Source: Pagrus major
Lineage: Eukaryota > Chordata > Actinopteri > Spariformes > Sparidae
Direction of reading: 5' to 3'
Assembly (NCBI RefSeq): GCF_040436345.1
Contig: NC_133216.1
Location: 18,357,292-18,421,291, forward strand
Length of the DNA: 64,000 nt
The notes beneath the pieces are model-generated. The model made no database searches. It had not been told where the DNA came from and worked only from the letters and a program-made list of their open reading frames with translations. Each line of letters opens with the position of its first letter. The first letter of the stretch is position 1. Below, in pieces: positions 14,445 through 27,289 of this stretch. A program made the translations under genes and the position numbers.

Positions 14445-16939
14445 TGTAATTGTTTCATTTTAATTTTTGCCATATAATTTGTCTGCTGCTGTATGTTTTA
14501 GCCTATTGTAAAGTTTTCTGCAGGGCGATTCTGCACTTTAAAATAAAATTGATGTATTGATTTATCCCAGAAATTCAAAAAACTCAAACAAATCAAATAA
14601 TAAAAAAAGAGAATAATACTTTTTTCAACACCGAGATCACTAATATAGAGAAAACTCTGATGTAACTGATGACATGGGTTCACGTGTACAGAGAGTTATG
14701 CTGTGGGGATACACTTAAGAAAGTACAGTGAGAACTGGGACGTGTCGTGGCGGTAAGCTGAAGTGAAACTATGGTTTAACGTTTCTTGAAGCAGAAGTGG
14801 GAAGTTCAGTTCACGTTTGAAATATTCATTGTGCTTGATTTTAAAATCCTACTGCTTCATGTGTGTAAAAATGACTTGTTAGACTTTTATTCATTTAATC
14901 CAGTAGAGATGTTTTGAAATCTTTTGAAATACAAAAAGATTTAAACAGATGACCTCTACTTCTACTTTGGACATTTAGGAACGTTAACCTTAACTAAGTC
15001 ATTAACTTCATAGAAATAGATGTCAAATAAGATCTTATACATCAGTGCCCTTACTAATAAAGTACGTACTTAATACATTTTAATAAGACAAATAACATTT
15101 TGTTTAACTTGAAATTAACTATAAATGAGCTCACTCCTCAGTACTTCTGTGTGCCGTCTTGAACAGTTGGAGAAGCTTTGTATACTTGGCGTTTTGGCCT
15201 CAGGTTGAGCAGACAGCAGTCTGCTGGCACCCTTCTGTTTACCAATCTCACGCGTTGCCACTAAGCAATCAATATTGCCCTGATTTTTCTGGACTTGCGC
15301 AACACTTAATAGAACATGTGCACCGTCATTGCCAGGATTGAATATGACTCATGGGAGTGGGTGATTCATGCAGCAGCAGAGAATTGTGAAGTCTCCTGAT
15401 TAGCTGATATCAGCACAACAGCCTTGTAGAAAACAAAATGAAAGCTCTGTAGATTTGGATTCAGTGGTCACTTATTGGAGTTTCATTGGGTCACGTGACT
15501 TCATCTGCGCGCCATTTCCCACATATCTCGATGCTAAATCGCATTTAACATCTTATCATTCTGTGTCCGTCGTGCTTGTGATGTCATTAATTAACCATCA
15601 GATAATAAAGCTACAGTATTACGAGCTGCATAACTGATTTAAAGTGTGTTTTAAAGGGGACAAGAAAAGAGTGTGTGACATGTTTTTTTACAGCCTTGAA
15701 AGTCAGATGACACTGTGTGAAAACAGCCCTTGTAATGTGGGACTCTCGGAAATAACTCTTAGTGATTGTGTCTGCAGTTATACGCTCACATAACACACAC
15801 ACACACACACACACCATGTTACTGTAATACATTCTAGTGTGGGGGGAAAGGAAAACAAAAAACATAACTGCAACCCTCACCATAGAAACCAGCATTAAAA
15901 CATTTTTTTTTTTTAAAAACTTCATCAGCCACATCAGCCACTAACATTAATCTGCTGCTAATAACATGTTCAGATTGGTTTGTGAAGTTTATTTTTATTT
16001 GACATTTCCATTGTGGGCCATGCAGTTAAAAGTAGGACAAGGATGTGAATCTCCCATGAAAGCATCTTTAATAAATGTGCTTGGTGATAATGATTCATAT
16101 AAATGATAAAATTATAGTCACAAGAGCGAAGCTAAAAGAACAGAAGTGTTGAGCACAGAGGTATCAGAGTCCAGTGTTCAGGTTTATTTAGATTACTCGG
16201 CCCTGGTGTTTATTTTTACTCACTTCTATCTTGTTTTCAGCCCAAAGGTTTCTGCCTTGTACTGATCAATACTTCTATTGGCTGTGTTCGGGTAACTGCT
16301 CGACTCTTTCGGCGCTCTGGTGGAATATTAGACCTTTGTTGTACAACAGAAACCAAGGGAAAAATGGGGAAATGTAGATGTATGTATTCTGGTAAATGCA
16401 TACATCTGTCTGTAGGTAAAAACACTCAGATCACGTGACAGGGTGTGATCTGAGGCAAGATGATTGAATACTTCCTGAAAACCCATTACTCATAGGAATG
16501 TATGTACTGTAAATATATGATTATGTTCCTGTGTGTGTGGTTGCTACAGAAAAGCCGTGTTGTACTTGTTCGTGTGGGATGAAAAGCATCAGTCAACACG
16601 TCTTCGCCTCAGATCCTGAAATATTTCACAGAGCTGGGATCATTTCCTGCAGAAAACGTCTCAGTATTCAGTATTCACAGGAATGAACGAAAAAAACACA
16701 AGAAAAACAAGTGTACACTACTATGAAGAGAGTGCATGAGTGCTGTGTAAATAAGCCACTTTGCTTTCACATGCCCACGAAACTGAAGCATTTCACACAG
16801 CTGGCTAAAAATACACAGTTTTCTTTCTTTTTCCTTTTTTTCTTTTTTTTCTCTTGTTGTTGTTTAACTACCAGCCCTCCTCTGAGCTCACTGAAACCTG
16901 AGGTGGAGGGAGGGAGGGGTCATCCGGGAACATAGCGAG

Positions 16940-17106
16940 TGGAAACTCCTCCCCAGCCAAGTCCTGGGAGGGGTTTTCAGAGGCGGCTATAAAAAGGCTG
17001 AAGACTGCAGAGACAGTTAACTTAAGTCTGGACACAGGTATCAAACAGCCAACCCGTGGATCAGAGCTTGAATCTTCTTCTTCTCTCTTGGCCAAATTGG
17101 TACAGC
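16940..17106 (+). promoter_or_regulatory. zfp36: zfp36 core promoter and 5'UTR: TATA box with upstream kappaB-like site
   Basis: TATAAAAAG lies at 16988-16996, which places transcription start near 17015-17025 and leaves a 5'UTR of roughly 85 nt. TGGAAACTCC at 16940-16949 differs by one base from the NF-kappaB decamer GGGAAACTCC. A GC-rich pair (CTCCCCAG and CTGGGAGGGG) lies between it and the TATA box. I did not see a CArG/SRE box in the nearest 150 bp. A TATA-driven, short-UTR structure fits an immediate-early, inflammation-responsive gene, but factor binding is inferred. Confidence 0.7.
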
Positions 17107-18989
17107 ATGTCCGAAATGCTTGACGACATCCTCACAAAGGTGAGTCAAAGTTTTGTGGATTTTTTTTTTTCATTTTGTTTTGGAAAAAAAAGCCTTCATA
17201 AAGTTGGAGAGGGTTGGGTCTGTGGCTGTGTTTGTTTTTTCCTGCTCATTTTATTCCTCTGGGACTCACTGATCTGACAGTGGCTTCCTTTTGAACTGAG
17301 CGTAGTCACAGAGGAGTTCTCCATTCTAAAGAGATAATGAGATAAGGGAGACAGTCGGCGCTCGGTTGTTTGTTTCTTGAATTCCAATCCTCCACTCGCA
17401 GAATATTCACGAGGGACAGGATACGAGTCAAAAAATGCAATTATCTATATGTAATCTGTATTTTGTGATTTCATAGAAATGGCAGATAAGGATAATGGTT
17501 ATGTAACTTCTAGTACTGCACCGTTTCTTTGGTGACTTGATTTTACTTTTTATAATTGCCTTATTAATAAGTGCCTTTGGTATTTTTTTGTAATTTCTTT
17601 CTTTAAATATGAACTAGCTCTTGAATAAGTTTTCTGTAGCTGAATAAAAGAGTTAAAATTGAAATAGATTTGTTGTGGAAAGTAGGCATAAAGGGGAATG
17701 CGATGATGAATATTCACACAGTATATGAGTGGTATGAGTGTCTGTATGTTAACTATGTCAATCATCTGTCACAGAACTTCATGAACCTGGCCCTGGATGA
17801 AGTCTTGCTCTCGCAACAGTCTCAACTCAAAGTCCCAGGGCAGAGTCGCCTCAACCGGTCAACTTCCTTCTTCTCTCCCCCCTCCCCTCCTGCCTCCTCA
17901 GGCCACAGCATGAGCACCGAGCATGTTGACGACAATGGCAGCCCTTTTTGGCCATCCAATATCTGGGGCCAGGGCCCTGTCTCCAAACCCAAACAGCTGC
18001 CCTTCAGGCCCGACCGCTCCATGAGTCTGACCGAGTCCAGCAGCAGCCTGCTCAGCTCCTTCGCACAGCTGAAGAACCTGGAGGCTTTCACCTCAGGCCC
18101 TGCCACCACTGTGGCTCCACCGCCTGGCTTCCCTCCCTCATCTAACCTCCCACCCCAGGTCCAACCGATGGTGTCCCCTAATCGTTACAAGACTGAGCTG
18201 TGTCGTGGCTTCCAAGAGACCGGCAGCTGTAAGTATGGCAGTAAATGCCAGTTTGCCCATGGCGAGGCAGAGCTGAGGGGACTGTACCGCCACCCCAAGT
18301 ACAAGACGGAGCCCTGCAGAACCTTCTACAACTTCGGCTACTGCCCTTACGGCTCTCGCTGCCACTTCATCCATGAGGATAAAGCCAGCGGTGGTCCGTT
18401 ACCATCTGGTAAATTCCAGAATCAACAGCAACCTCCCACAGCAGCTCGCCACCAGCTCCGCCAGAGTGTCAGCTTCGCTGGGTTCCTGGGCTCCTCCCGC
18501 AGCTCACCTCCTCCATCATTCCCTTCATCATTCAATGATCCTAACATGGGGTTCAGCCGAGCTCCCTCTGTTTCTCCACCACCTGCTGATCTCCTCTCCC
18601 CAGTGTTTGACTCCCTGCCGCGGGAGGCAGCCGCATTCCAGTTTGGCAACCATCAGACCCGTGCCAGTACCGGAGACATCCACAACATTCCTCTCATCCT
18701 GGAGCCAAAGGCCTCACGCTGTGTGTGTGGCCATGGAAATAACTTTAACAGCAACAACAGCAGAGCCTTTGCCAACGTGGAGGATGGGCACCACCAGGAC
18801 GGCAAGCTGTTTCCTGGTCCTGGGGGATTCATGAAGCCTGCTGGACTCCAGCGCTTCTCCTCCGAGGACTCCCTGGAGGACAGCTACAGCAGCAGCAGCG
18901 GCGGCTCCAGTGGAACCGAGTCTCCAACGTTCGATGGGTCAGCCACCAAGAGGCTCACCGTGTTTGAACGCCTGTCCCTGTCCGACTAA
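17107..18989 (+). CDS. zfp36: Tristetraprolin-family CCCH mRNA-decay activator (ZFP36/TTP-like), two coding exons
   Basis: Exons are 17107-17139 ([11 protein letters not shown]) and 17775-18989. The intron is 635 nt with an AAG|GTGAGT donor and a CACAG|AAC acceptor, in phase 0. The 415-aa product has tandem CCCH fingers at about residues 149-211. Both have C-x8-C-x5-C-x3-H spacing, each is led by a YKTE(L/P)C motif, and they are joined by the [10 protein letters not shown] linker. The family binds UAUUUAU in 3'UTRs and recruits CCR4-NOT deadenylase. Other family marks are a PPPGF motif at 126-130 (TTP's GYF-binding proline motif), 14-3-3/MK2-type serines in RSTS (39-42) and LRQSVSF (239-245), and a C-terminal CNOT1-type motif [12 protein letters not shown] at the end. 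The second finger ([17 protein letters not shown]) and the PPPGF motif favour ZFP36 over ZFP36L1/L2. The open frame continues upstream of 17775 through the intron, but the spliced 11-residue start is preferred because it sits just after a TATA promoter and ends in a perfect donor. Ortholog assignment is moderately sure; family assignment is very sure. Confidence 0.93.
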
Positions 18990-20058
18990 ACGGCGGGAAA
19001 GAACAGAAAAGAACTGACACCCTGTGTCTGTTTATCTGAACTTTCTCCAGAACCAGAACTGATCAGGACAAGTCAACCTTTGACACAATAACACTTAAAG
19101 TTCTTAATTTATGTTTGTAAAAAATGGAACTCGTCTTGGATAAACTACACATGCTGAGATGATTTTAATACCCTCTATTTTTATACTTTAAATATTGTGT
19201 AGCCTATTAGACCTTTGTATGTGGTCTTCCATAAAAATTAACTCTTCTGCAGGTTTTGACAGTACCAGTAAATAGCCTGGTTTGTTCTTACCGTAAATCT
19301 GTAGTGATCAAAACGGCTTATCTTTAGTGATAATCATTAAATGCTGTGCCTTAATGATTCTCCTTGCCTCATAGGCTATGTACTCTGGTGCCATGAACAG
19401 TATGTTTGATTCAGTAGCCTTAATCAGTGAGACCTGACATGTGTCATTGATGCCATTTTATCTGTGATATGCACTTTACAGCTAATTCAAATGGGAGAAA
19501 CTGTCAACTCTCCCAGTAGCATTCAACCAAAGCTTCATACTTCACTCTGCTTTGTGTGTGTGTGTGTGTGCGTGTGTGTGTTTGTGTGTTTGAGTCTGTA
19601 CATATGCGTGTGTGGGTGAATGTGTCATTTTTCTGAGACCTGGGGTGCAAAAGCATGTGTGAGTTGCAGAATGCTGAAAGATCAAAGTGTGCTGATAGAA
19701 AAAGTGAATGTCTGACACATAATGTAAGATTTGCTTCTGTAAAACATTCTGTTATCTTTGCCATTTTGTAGAATTGCACCCCATCTTTCATTGTCCCCCA
19801 TTTGTTTGACAACCTGGTTCAGGGACTTTAACACCGCAGTATTCCTTTCGGTTATCGGTTGCCTTGTGTTTGTTTAACTTAAACTAATATATTTATTATG
19901 ATATTTATTTGTGTTTAAAGAAAAAAAATGTATTTTGTACGTTATTTATGGTGAAATATTTCAAGTTCTGTGAAATACCAATGTGAGAAAGTGCAGTAAA
20001 AAAAGAGAATCCTATATTTTTAATTGCCTGAAAGGGACAAAATACATTTCTGAATAAA
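18990..20058 (+). promoter_or_regulatory. zfp36: zfp36 3'UTR with AU-rich elements and poly(A) signal
   Basis: After the stop, about 1.07 kb of AT-rich sequence runs to AATAAA at 20053-20058. Three UAUUUAU heptamers cluster near its end (19890-19896, 19902-19908, 19943-19949); the first two extend to UAUUUAUU. These are the sequences TTP itself binds, and mammalian TTP mRNA is known to be self-limited this way. A short (GT)n run lies at about 19553-19590. The 3' end is inferred from the signal only. Confidence 0.7.
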
Positions 20059-21543
20059 GAAATGAATGTACTCACTTCTTCTTTTTGACTCATTTGTTAT
20101 TCAGTGACAAGTAGATGCTCACACAAGATGCCCTCTGAATAAAAGATATAGAAAGATATAGGTCACTTACATAACTTACAGAATATACAATTTAGTAACA
20201 CCCTCACCCACAGTGCCTTTAAGAGATTTTAGGTAAAATTAAGGTTAAGAAAAAGGATATAGTAAGAGGTATACTTTACCTTGAATGTGGGATGTTATTA
20301 ACACTAACACATGATATAATTGATGTGTTGATATTGTCAACAATACTGGCTCTATGTTGTAAACAGTAACTGGTTTCAAGAAAGGGAATCATTTTCAATC
20401 TCTCGAGGAATCTGTGTCAGCCACTTGTCAATTATTGGCTGAAGATCAATTATTTTAGTAAGTATAAAATCATCAAACACAAATTTAGGACAACATATTG
20501 TATGTCAGCGGGAGAGAGTTCAGAACATTTTTGCAAATTGTGCTGAATCACAATGTTTATTGTTTACAATGACTTCCAGGTAGAAAACCCCTGTTTCATG
20601 CACAAGCTTACATACAATATCATTTTCTTTTTTCAAGTTATTTCAAGTGCATACATCCCGATCATCTAAAATGCATGCAAGTTTGATGCTTTCATATCTC
20701 GTTAATAACGAGACTTTCACTAACGTTAGATTAGAGACTGAATTTACCTGTACCTGGGCCAGAGACAAAAGAAAAGGATGGCTTGAGTTTACCCCAAACT
20801 AGGAGTTAGTGTGAGATTTCGCTCTTGGGAAGATATCAAATACATTAGCAAAGCAACAAAGTGCATAAAATAAGCACAACAGAAACATCAAATCCAACAG
20901 GTGAACCACCTTGTTTTACTATAAATCTTTAAATGTTACAGTAACGGCGGAAAATGACAACAAAAATAAACAAGTTTGCCAATTTCACATTTCTTTACAA
21001 TGCAGATCAACTGCTGGTTTTCTACCAAAGTCAAGCTAAGTTATATAGTAAGTAAATAAGTAAACACCATACATGACAAAATCCTATACAAAACAATCAA
21101 AACATACAAGAGAGGAAAAACATATATGTAAAACATACATGATGAGAAGGTAACACAATAAAAAGGAATCATAAAAAGGTGTTACTGCGAAAAATAATGA
21201 TAAAAATAAAAATACCAGTGATTTGGTCTATTACGGGTTACATACACATAAACAGCATAGCCTGTTGTTTGTCGAACTCTGAGCCACTGTCCTTCTGTTT
21301 CTCTCTCCTCCTGTGTTTTGTGTCATACAGTGTCTTTGTTGTGTATACAGTACAGACCAAAGCATTAAGATCATCTCACGGAAGGTGGCACGTATACACA
21401 CGATCACTCAGCTTTTCAATCCCAGGACACAAACAGTCATTCCCCTTTGCAGCGATACTCCAAATTACCTTTGGATCTTGACAAATAAGGTTACAAATAC
21501 ACAAATAAACACTGTACAGGCATTTTAAAAGAAACACGGATGT

Positions 21544-21858
21544 TTAAATAAGATCCCACGGTACATAGTGGAAATCAGATCCAACAATTGAGAAATCTAA
21601 ACCATTGTGGAATCCATGAGACCTCTTGGTCTTTTTCCGGTCAAACTTGGTCATTGCGCAAGATGGATTTCGGTCAGGGAGGAAGCCAAAAGCAGAATTT
21701 GTTACTCTGATAGCAGGACGGAAGAATTCTGCTTTTTCTACCAGAACCTCATTGAATGTCCTCACTGATCCACAAACCTGTTTAACAGCAACCTTACATC
21801 CAAGAAAGTATACCATGCAATGTCGTGATCTGTGATGACATAAAAACAACATCCCCAC
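21544..21858 (-). other. Unrecognised minus-strand open frame (104 codons), status unknown
   Basis: A non-repetitive frame ends in FSIVGSDFHYVPWDLI and contains a basic, cysteine-bearing middle (RNPSCAMTKFDRKKTKRSHG). The plus strand is also open over much of the same stretch, which weakens the case. No partner exon was found, although a nearby upstream segment on the same strand (about 21899-21945) reads FNDFDQVIPGALPG before a GT. Possibly a decayed gene or element. Confidence 0.2.
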
Positions 21859-22823
21859 CGGGAATTCACAAGTGGTTCAGAGTTTAAAATAGCCCACCTG
21901 GCAACGCACCCGGGATGACTTGATCGAAGTCATTAAAAAGATGCTTCTAATCCAACTAATCCCGCTGATCTTGAGTAAAACAAAGGGAAAGACAGCGGGA
22001 AATCCTCAAATTTAGATTTATAAATCTGATCTATTAACAAAGACCCACAGCTGTAATCAGTGCCAAAACACTGGCGACATTTAATTTTTAATATTTTAGA
22101 AAGAAACTTTAATTTCTTTCATATCAAATTTCTGTATTAGTCCATTTTTGTCATTAACATACACACAATGTTCTGTTCACTGGGAATTTGCAGATGCCGT
22201 TTGATGGATCACCTCTGCTTCCTGGGCTGCACAGCCTTTGTTCAGAGCCCAGATGTTAGACACTTTTATGGAAATGGGATTGTGTAAGGCACATTCAAAA
22301 GTTAAGCAGAAGTTCAAGAAAATACCCTGTTGCAATTTCCCCTTTTTACTCTGGTGCGATCTTGTGTTGAGCAACCTGAGGCTACAGCCACACCCCCAAC
22401 TGTCACAGAGTAAAAGTCCTGGATTCTGTGTTGCAAGGCTTCAATCTGGAAAAAACATTTTTTTATAGTGATAGCTCACAGTATCAGACACAAACAATGG
22501 CCACTTGTTAATATGAATTATACTCACAGTTTATGGCACTATAAAACAATGACTAATGAGCCACAATATGATTTGCATCAGACATTTTAAAGTAACTTTG
22601 CCAGATCTTGATAGTACACCGTTGTTGAGATAAATATGACTCACAGGAATCAGATTTCCAAGGAACATGTGGGGGCTGACTGATGAAGAAATTGGCATTA
22701 GGAATCTTTATTTTCAACACTGCAGAGTGGATGCTTCCTTGTAACCTCTATAACTCTTTCTTAATCTGAAACATCACACACATTGTGGAAATCTGGTTTT
22801 ACACTTCAGCTGTTTGATTCAGC

Positions 22824-23066
22824 TCAAATAAACGGTTGTATTTTTGGTTCTGGTTCATCTGGGCTGGTTCCAACATTGTCACTGGTCTCAATCCACCTCC
22901 ACACAAACTCTGGTGTGGTGAGGACATATGGTGGCCCAACCACAGGCCTGTGTGATGGTGGATATTTGACACTTGCATGAACTGAAAAGCTAAAAATGAG
23001 CAAATTTACACAATATTCTGAGGGATTTTCCACAATATTAAGGGAGTGTAATGTGATTTTAAACAA
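22824..23066 (-). other. Unrecognised minus-strand open frame (80 codons), possible transposon relic
   Basis: The second half reads as an ordinary soluble protein (VGPPYVLTTPEFVWRWIE then acidic and proline-rich). The first half looks random. No family is recognised with any confidence. Confidence 0.15.
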
Positions 23067-23629
23067 AGGTGCTTTGTGCTAGGTTCTTACACATTTGGCA
23101 GTTCCTCTGTTAAAAGGAAATAAAAGTTGTGACCACAGTTTTAGTTTAGTTTAGTTTAGTTCTTTAACAGCAACCATATTCTCTGTCATATTTTGGTGGT
23201 CAATTACTTTATAACTTAAAATACCACAAGAGTCTTTGATGTACTTTAGCTGATTCCAACGGTACACCAGTCCTAATAGGTACAATGCACTTGTGCAATA
23301 GCTTGCACAAACTTTGTACAGGGAAGTAATGTAACAAAAAGTGAAGCACATATATAACAGCATGCATACTGTGCATGCCAAGCCTAAGTGAAACTGAAAA
23401 TCTAGCAGTGAGATTCCAATAAATACCGAAGTATTGAGCAGGTTTCCCCATATCTATCCACCCATACCCTATTATATGTTATACTGCCTCAGAAGACACC
23501 TTGTTTCTGTACTCTATCCCCACCTTGTTTTGCTTATGACTATCATAAAGAATTTAAAAAAACCAAACAAAACCCAAGGCGTTTAAAAAGTGTCAATGTG
23601 AAGAGGAAATATGTGAGTACTTGTGAGTA

Positions 23630-24068
23630 CTAATGTGTAACTCCACCAGTTTTACACATTAAAGTGTGTTGACAGGTCTTGGGGAGTACTACTGCATATG
23701 TGAAGTAGTATAAAGCCTTATGTGGCTCCAGAGGAAGCTGCAGTCCAATAAATTCCCTTTAGTGATGTCACTTAGTGGTTAAGTTGCATTGTGGGTAATG
23801 AAAAGGAAGAAGAATGTGTGGAATAAAAAAGGTAACATCTTTGGTTCTGCTGTTGGTCTTTAAACAGTCCATAATGAGTCCAACAGTGAGTGCAATGCTC
23901 AACCAGTGGACAGCTTTTCCCAATCTGGTGCCTACAATACCCACAATGCAACAGGCCCTAAGTGACATCACTGGAGGCTACAAAGGGTTTTTTAGTATTG
24001 TTTTTCAGTACTCCCCAAGACCTGTAAACATACTTTAATGTGTAAAATTGGTGGACTTACCCTTTAAC
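23630..24068. mobile_element. Foldback MITE with very long terminal inverted repeats
   Basis: The left arm CCACCAGTTTTACACATTAA, ACAGGTCTTGGGGAGTACT and GTGATGTCACTTAGTGGTTA with TGCATTGTGGGTA is mirrored on the right by TACCCACAATGCAACAGGCC, CTAAGTGACATCAC, AGTACTCCCCAAGACCTGT and ACATTAAA/GTGTAAAATTGGTGG. The arms together cover much of the roughly 440-bp element. Confidence 0.75.
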
Positions 24069-26354
24069 AAGAAAAATACATGTTTTTTTCTTAAGTCTAA
24101 ACCAAGGAGCCAAACTACACCCTTAGTGTTGCTGTAACCAATTTTAATTTCTTCCACATAGGCCTGTTGTTTGTGTACACAGTGTTAATCATAGTACATG
24201 TGGGCCTAAAAGTAATACAGATATACACACGTCCTGTAACCAGACATTCTCTCTCAAAACCGGTCTTTTTACACAATTTCTCACTTGGTAAACTCCTTAT
24301 CTTACCTTGCTCCTATTAAAAGCCACATTTGGCAGAAAGAGAAAAATTGCTAAAGGTCTTAGCCTATAAAAAAAATTATAAATATTGTGGTTAAGCTGTA
24401 TCTGTGTAGCCTTTCTCAGCTGCGGTTCCTACTGTGCATTGTGTCTCAAACCCTTGTTCCCCTTTGGACCAATGGCAGGATGTGTTGCTATGGAGATGGA
24501 CAATGACCACAAAGAGTAAACAGCAAACACAAAAAGAAGGGATCAGTGTGTGTTTGTGCGTTCACAAATATTAACTTCCCAGCCTGTTTTATAAGACCGG
24601 ACCGGTTAAAGTTCACCAAACTGTGCGGCTCGTATCTGACAGAATACTGTAGATACAGTTAGATTCATTATACTTTTGTCAAACTTATGGTGAAAATATG
24701 TGAATTTAAAAAGCCTTTGATATAGCTGTTTTTGACTCTCTGCAAAGTATACAAAGTATTCATTTAATTATTACCTACATTTTCTTAATGTTTGTTTCAT
24801 ATCTCCTCAACCCCCTGACCCCAACCACTGCGGCAGCTCCTTCCTAACACAGGGCCTAACATTACCACCACCTTCTGTTAATGATCAGCCACAAAGCTGC
24901 TGCTCACCTGATCCTGAGCACACAACACGAACAGACACACACACACACACACACCTTAGAGATAAGTTTAAACCCGGGTGGAGATCTATGAAAGCAATTA
25001 CATAGTATGTCGTCTAAAGGTGAGAAAGAGGCTGTGAGATAATGTTATCCACAGAAACTTAAGCAACAGTCCCAAGAGGACAAAAGACGCGTTCATGCAC
25101 GTTGTATCTGCGAAGAACACAAGAGAGTTTGTTTTAGAGGGACTAATTACTGTAGAGCAAAGTTTTCAGAAGAAGATAACTACTTAACCCTTTTGAAGCA
25201 TAATGGAGGGACAAGTGGGATTAAAAGTGCAAGAAAAAAGAGATGTGATAAGGCCAAACTATAGTTTTAAGGTGTTGGAGAGTGTAAATTTGTTCAGGTA
25301 AAAGGAGGAGTCTCTGTCAGCAATCTGTTTTTCAACTTTGCGGCTCGTCTGGCCAGTTCTGTTGGAACTTTTCAACCTGAGGCAATCGCCAACCAAGATC
25401 GGAGAGCTTGTCTAGAAACAACACGCACAGTCACATTCCTACCTCTGAAATGTGCTCCCGTGTGTGCCTTTATGTGCATACTGAAGCACAGTCAGTTTTC
25501 AGCCTTGGTTTTCCTCTTAATCCCTCCTTCCCTGTCATAACCTGCAGATTAAGCATTATGGTTGAGTAATCTTTCAACCCCAAACCTTCGTCAACCAGTC
25601 CAGAGAGTGACGGAGTATGTTATGTAACTTCTCCTTTACTAACTAGGTCATTGGAAAGCGCTATCTCCTCCTTGGGAAAGACAAAAACTTGAGAGGTTAA
25701 TGCACCTTCAGAATACGTAATTTATGTTTAAACTTTGACCAATACTCCCACTAAAAACAACTTCTCTTTGGGAGGAGTTTGGTGCAGTTTGTAGGGGCAT
25801 TTGAAAAAAAGTGATAAGCTAACCGACAGTGCATTGACAGAGTCATGATCAGAAACCGTCAAAACCAGAAAAATCAATGACTAACGACAAGCGACGAAGT
25901 CTGAAGGGTCAGATTGCTTCCATTTCAATGTCACATTACTGCCCTCTACTGTTCAAGATGTTTTCCCATGATGCTTAGCGTGGGGCTGATGACTAACATC
26001 CCCAGAGTAAAGTTTTCTTGAGTCACCGCTATGATTCACGTTCACGTGCAATCAGAGGAGGGAGGGGTCAAGGCGTCAAATGAAGAAATGGGACACAACA
26101 CTGGCTGTGCAGAACAGTTACATCTGTATAACTGAGTAAAGTGAAGATTTGGGAAAGTTACTTTCAAGTATAAAGTTTCCTTTGTTTTCCATTCAGTTGA
26201 ACTGAATCTGAAAGAAATTACTATTCTTCTGATTATTTTTAAATTATTCATCCATTTCACTTACTGATACAGGCTCTTATCCATAAGCATAGCCTGAGCT
26301 TTTTGTTAATGTTTATATGTCGCTGACTGCAGTTTAGAGATTCTTTGTCCAAAT

Positions 26355-26797
26355 GCAGGGTTCCTACACCTTTTCAATAGTCCAATTCAAGCACCTTTCA
26401 AGCAAGTTTTTCTGGCAACTTACATCTCTGGTAGATTTTAATATTTCTGTCTGTGTATATACTTAAAAGGAATATTTCACTTTATCGCATTAAATCTGAT
26501 GTTATTATGCTATAAGCAACGAAAATTATGTCTCTTGACAGCATTCTACAGAGGCATGACAAAATAAAGGAAAACACAAATAAATGTCATGTTTTAAAGT
26601 GTGTCATCTGTCTGTAGGTAGACTTAGCATCCTATAAAACTGAGCCAATAGAGACAATTTCTGCGGGAAGTCATTCGGTTACGATTTCAAGCAGTTTCAA
26701 GCACTTTAGCCGAGATCCAAGCATTTTTCAAACCTTGAAAACACCACTTTAAAATTCAAGTGTGTGCAAGGATTTCCAGGACCCGTACAAACCCTGC
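26355..26797. mobile_element. Interspersed element with GCAGGGTTC...GAACCCTGC-type ends
   Basis: Begins GCAGGGTTCCTACACC and ends GGACCCGTACAAACCCTGC. It contains the repeated TTCAAGCACCTTTCAAGCAA theme typical of a common fish non-autonomous element. The flanking CAAAT on both sides may be a target duplication. Confidence 0.65.
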
Positions 26798-27258
26798 AAA
26801 TATGTCCCTTTTCAAAGCTAATAGAAATTACAGGCCTATATCTCATTTTGTTTCATCAATACAGACCCCAAGATCAGTAGAAAATAGGGGGTATAATCAC
26901 TTAACTGAATGAGAGGACGCAACCTTGAAGTTTAAATGACTTCAGTATGAGAGGCTTACGTATTAAACATTGTAGGCACGATGCATGGCCCATGTCATGC
27001 AGATTATTCCACGTAATCATCTACGCACTAAAACAAACAACCCTCTTACTTCTAACCTACATAGTTACATACTTATTTAGCTGGAAAGAGAGGAGGAGAT
27101 ATCCAGAGAAATTTAGGAGAAACAGCAGCGTCAGTAAATCAGGCCTGGATGAGAAGGAAGGAGGAAATACTTGAGTAGTGACATCACAGCAACAGAGTGG
27201 AAGTGCTAACCTTTTATAGCCATGTTCTCTCTCTCAGCCACATTCCTCAGCTACACAA

Positions 27259-27289
27259 CTCTCCTCCTCCTCCTCCTCCTCCTCCTCCT
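27259..27289. repeat. (CTC)n trinucleotide run in a pyrimidine-rich tract
   Basis: About ten CTC/TCC units. The neighbouring 27290-27500 is strongly purine/pyrimidine asymmetric and lacks a gene. Confidence 0.9.

Larger units (their letters stand above)
1..16939. other. Gene-poor upstream region
   Basis: Apart from the repeats listed separately I see no convincing exon here. Open frames are short, low-complexity (CA-derived) or lack splice partners. 5600-5760 contains a CTAAACCTAACCAGACCGTA stretch that resembles a dispersed repeat. A possible transmembrane exon at 9723-9832 (minus) is discussed in the findings. Confidence 0.6.

Noticed and set aside
17670-17774. Upstream in-frame extension of the zfp36 exon 2 frame
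   Set aside because: Open only because no stop happens to occur in the intron end; the CACAG|AAC acceptor and the 17107 start with a perfect donor explain the gene better. The same applies to 47472-47525 for the second gene.
18373-18834. 153-codon frame overlapping zfp36
   Set aside because: Alternate-frame shadow of the GC-richer zfp36 coding exon; the same is true of frames at 48118-48561 and 48341-48667.
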